From: Syntrophaceae bacterium UBA5764
Lineage (GTDB): Bacteria > Desulfobacterota > Syntrophia > Syntrophales > Smithellaceae
Direction of reading: 5' to 3'
Assembly (NCBI GenBank): GCA_002418825.1
Contig: DIEW01000087.1
Span: 1-15,181, forward strand
Length of the DNA: 15,181 nucleotides
The translations under genes and the position numbers were made by a program. The notes under the pieces were generated by a model. It did not search any database and was not told where the DNA came from. It saw nothing but the letters and a program-made list of their open reading frames with translations. This document shows, piece by piece, positions 13,837-15,181 of the stretch (within the stretch, counting starts at the first letter, position 1; every line of letters begins with the position of its first letter).

Positions 13837-14697
13837 TTACAACATTATCCATTGAGGCGGTCGCAGATGCCCTGTTGTTGCAACTTGCATCACCAAAGAG
13901 CTAATGAATTCGAATAATACACCATCCATGTTATAAATCCAAGCATCGAATATGAGCTTCCGGCTGGTAATATTCACCGGCATGATCCTGCCCAGATAAC
14001 TGTCCCCTTTTCGCGTTTTGAGATGAATAATTCTTTTTTCAAAACCTACCGGAAAGGGAACTGTGCCGGTGAAGCGCTGACCCCAAACGCAGCCCATGTG
14101 CATTATGGCGTCAAATGGAAATGGCGAACCCAGCAGGCTGTCATCCGCCTCGTTGTCGCCACCGGAAACATACCCCAAGGCACCATCCGGGGAAACAGAT
14201 AGATCTCCTGTGATATTTTGATAAGCTTCTCCAAAGGGAATGAGCTCGCGGTAAACGGTATGGGAAGGAATGCTTATGCACTTTCCGGCAAGTTTCTCTG
14301 TATTGCGAAAAAACATTTGGGGACAGCTGACGCGGCCATCATTCGTAAACCTCACAAACGAATGCTCAACTATGCGGCTTATTTTATTTGTTTTGGATTT
14401 TGTCGCGGTAAAAAGTGCGGCGGTGTATGTGCTATCGCTTTCTTTTAAATTCTCCACCAATACCGTAAAATTATTTTCCGCAGGATTAATCGGCAAAAAA
14501 TGCGGGAAGCGCGCTTGTGACATGCAGGAAACATCAGTTTGCGGATAATTGACTTTAGTGATTTTGGCAAGAACCGTCAAGCTTTCCACTGCCGGCAGAA
14601 TTGTTCTGCCCGTAAAGCAGTGATCAAAAAGGTATGGAAACATTTTTATTTTTACGAATTGACGCCTTCTGCTGTTTACTGGGGAAATGATTTCCAT
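13837..14697 (-). CDS. PKS-type double-hotdog dehydratase-like protein
   Basis: From the ATG at 14697 this is a 286-residue stand-alone protein whose pattern matches polyketide/PUFA-synthase dehydratase (PS-DH) domains. The first hotdog carries HCFTGRTILP at 26-35, the HxxxGxxxxP catalytic-histidine motif. The second has FPFDAIMH (193-200), the DxxxQ/H acid motif with Asp196. The C-terminal FDAWIYNMDGVLFEF strand pair is also typical. Between them, TVYRELIPFGEAYQNI is the usual linker-strand region. Expected chemistry is dehydration of a 3-hydroxyacyl chain on ACP or CoA; the carrier is not known. The frame can extend to a TTG at 14754, 57 bp inside the thioesterase gene, but ATG 14697 gives a 22-bp overlap and a better N-terminus. 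No strong ribosome binding site is seen, which suggests coupling. A plain hypothetical would be the conservative label. Confidence 0.72.
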   Translation of the reverse strand: MEIISPVNSRRRQFVKIKMFPYLFDHCFTGRTILPAVESLTVLAKITKVNYPQTDVSCMSQARFPHFLPINPAENNFTVLVENLKESDSTYTAALFTATKSKTNKISRIVEHSFVRFTNDGRVSCPQMFFRNTEKLAGKCISIPSHTVYRELIPFGEAYQNITGDLSVSPDGALGYVSGGDNEADDSLLGSPFPFDAIMHMGCVWGQRFTGTVPFPVGFEKRIIHLKTRKGDSYLGRIMPVNITSRKLIFDAWIYNMDGVLFEFISSLVMQVATTGHLRPPQWIML

Positions 14698-15155
14698 AAT
14701 TGAACCGTTTTGGTATCGACGGCCACAGGGGTGCCGTTCAAATTCATTGCGCAATGTTTGGTGAATCCCGTGCAGATTAGGTGACCCTTTTCCGCGTGGG
14801 TAATTACGTAATCGAACCGCAACCTCACGCGTTCTAAGTGTGCGGGCCTGGTGTGTATGTACATTACATCATCGTAATATAAAGGTTGATAGAAGCTGAT
14901 GCCTAGATCAAAAACAGGATAGACGTAGCCGCCGGCTTCGATTTCTTTGTAGGGGTAAGCCAAATCCCGCATCAGGGAAGTCCTCCCGAATTCAAAATAG
15001 CGCAGATAGTTGGAATGATAGACGACTTCCGAGCGGTCCGTATCTGCGTACAGAGTACGATATTGGCAACGATGCCAGATGAGTCCTGTAGTTTTATCCC
15101 GCACGTAATTTTCATTATTGTTGTCGGTTTCCGGCTTAAACGGTTTGGGCTTCAT
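14676..15155 (-). CDS. Acyl-CoA/ACP thioesterase, YbgC/FadM (4HBT) family
   Basis: Single-hotdog thioesterase of 159 residues, predicted to release a fatty or aromatic acyl group from CoA or ACP in the cytosol. The signature YADTDRSEVVYHSNYLRYFEFGR lies at 36-58, here written in parts: catalytic-type Asp40 in the DTD element, VVYHSNY at 44-50 and the YFEFGR helix at 53-58. Normal members have DxxG before the VY; here the glycine is replaced (DRSEVVY). An unusual N-terminal extension of about 30 polar residues precedes the fold. The ATG has AAAGGAG 8 nt upstream (15164-15170), by far the best ribosome binding site in the operon. It is the first complete gene of a minus-strand set that overlaps the dehydratase and continues to the PlsY-like gene. 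The promoter and any earlier genes lie beyond the right edge. Confidence 0.88.
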   Translation of the reverse strand: MKPKPFKPETDNNNENYVRDKTTGLIWHRCQYRTLYADTDRSEVVYHSNYLRYFEFGRTSLMRDLAYPYKEIEAGGYVYPVFDLGISFYQPLYYDDVMYIHTRPAHLERVRLRFDYVITHAEKGHLICTGFTKHCAMNLNGTPVAVDTKTVQLWKSFPQ

Positions 15156-15163
15156 TACCTACA

Positions 15164-15170
15164 CTCCTTT
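15164..15170 (-). promoter_or_regulatory. Strong ribosome binding site of the thioesterase gene
   Basis: AAAGGAG on the minus strand, 8 nt before the ATG at 15155. It fixes this start. The following two genes lack comparable sites, which supports translational coupling down the operon. Confidence 0.8.
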
Positions 15171-15181
15171 AAATATTACAC

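Overview
The window looks like a chromosomal stretch from an anaerobic, probably syntrophic or fermentative bacterium of the Desulfobacterota type (Syntrophus/Smithella-like). That placement is inferred from gene content: an ADP-forming acyl-CoA synthetase beside an enoyl-CoA hydratase, a short-Q-loop cytochrome bd oxidase in an otherwise anaerobic-looking repertoire, an exported superoxide-reductase-like protein, and a bacterial citrate synthase. No rRNA, tRNA, CRISPR array, phage gene or intact insertion sequence was seen.

Layout. 1-328 is AT-rich and has no recognisable gene. 329-1411 (-) is mnmA, the tRNA 2-thiouridylase. A divergent intergenic region follows, with a near-perfect sigma70 promoter for the next gene. 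1679-6021 (+) holds an acyl-CoA/organic-acid block: enoyl-CoA hydratase, a fused ADP-forming acyl-CoA synthetase ending in a good intrinsic terminator, and an OFA-type MFS transporter. 6041-8396 (-) is cydBA, transcribed cydA then cydB and convergent with the transporter. 8546-8914 (+) is a small exported beta-sandwich protein resembling superoxide reductase but lacking part of its iron site; a histidine is predicted at the mature N-terminus. 9019-10347 (+) is an SAH/MTA deaminase-type amidohydrolase. 10371-11471 (-) is a lipoprotein MsrA-MsrB fusion, and 11610-12974 (-) is a citrate synthase with its own terminator and a promoter crowded with palindromes. 13244-15155 (-) is a tightly packed operon: YbgC/FadM-type thioesterase, PKS-type double-hotdog dehydratase, PlsY-like acyltransferase. 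It enters from beyond the right edge.

How the genes fit together. The left block suits beta-oxidation or acyl-CoA fermentation: hydratase chemistry, conversion of an acyl-CoA to free acid with ATP yield (or the reverse), and transport of a carboxylate. The middle block (cydAB, SOR-like protein, MsrAB) reads as oxygen and oxidative-damage defence for an anaerobe. The right-edge operon is the least conventional part. A dehydratase of the polyketide/PUFA-synthase type sits between a thioesterase and a glycerol-phosphate acyltransferase-like protein, suggesting specialised acyl-chain or lipid synthesis whose core synthase may lie beyond position 15181.

Several tracked starts are near-cognate codons upstream of better ATGs. 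I moved cydA (to 8396), citrate synthase (to 12974), the dehydratase (to 14697) and the PlsY-like gene (to 13834). No convincing wholly new system was found inside the window; the best leads are the lipid operon, the exported SOR-like protein and the citrate synthase promoter.
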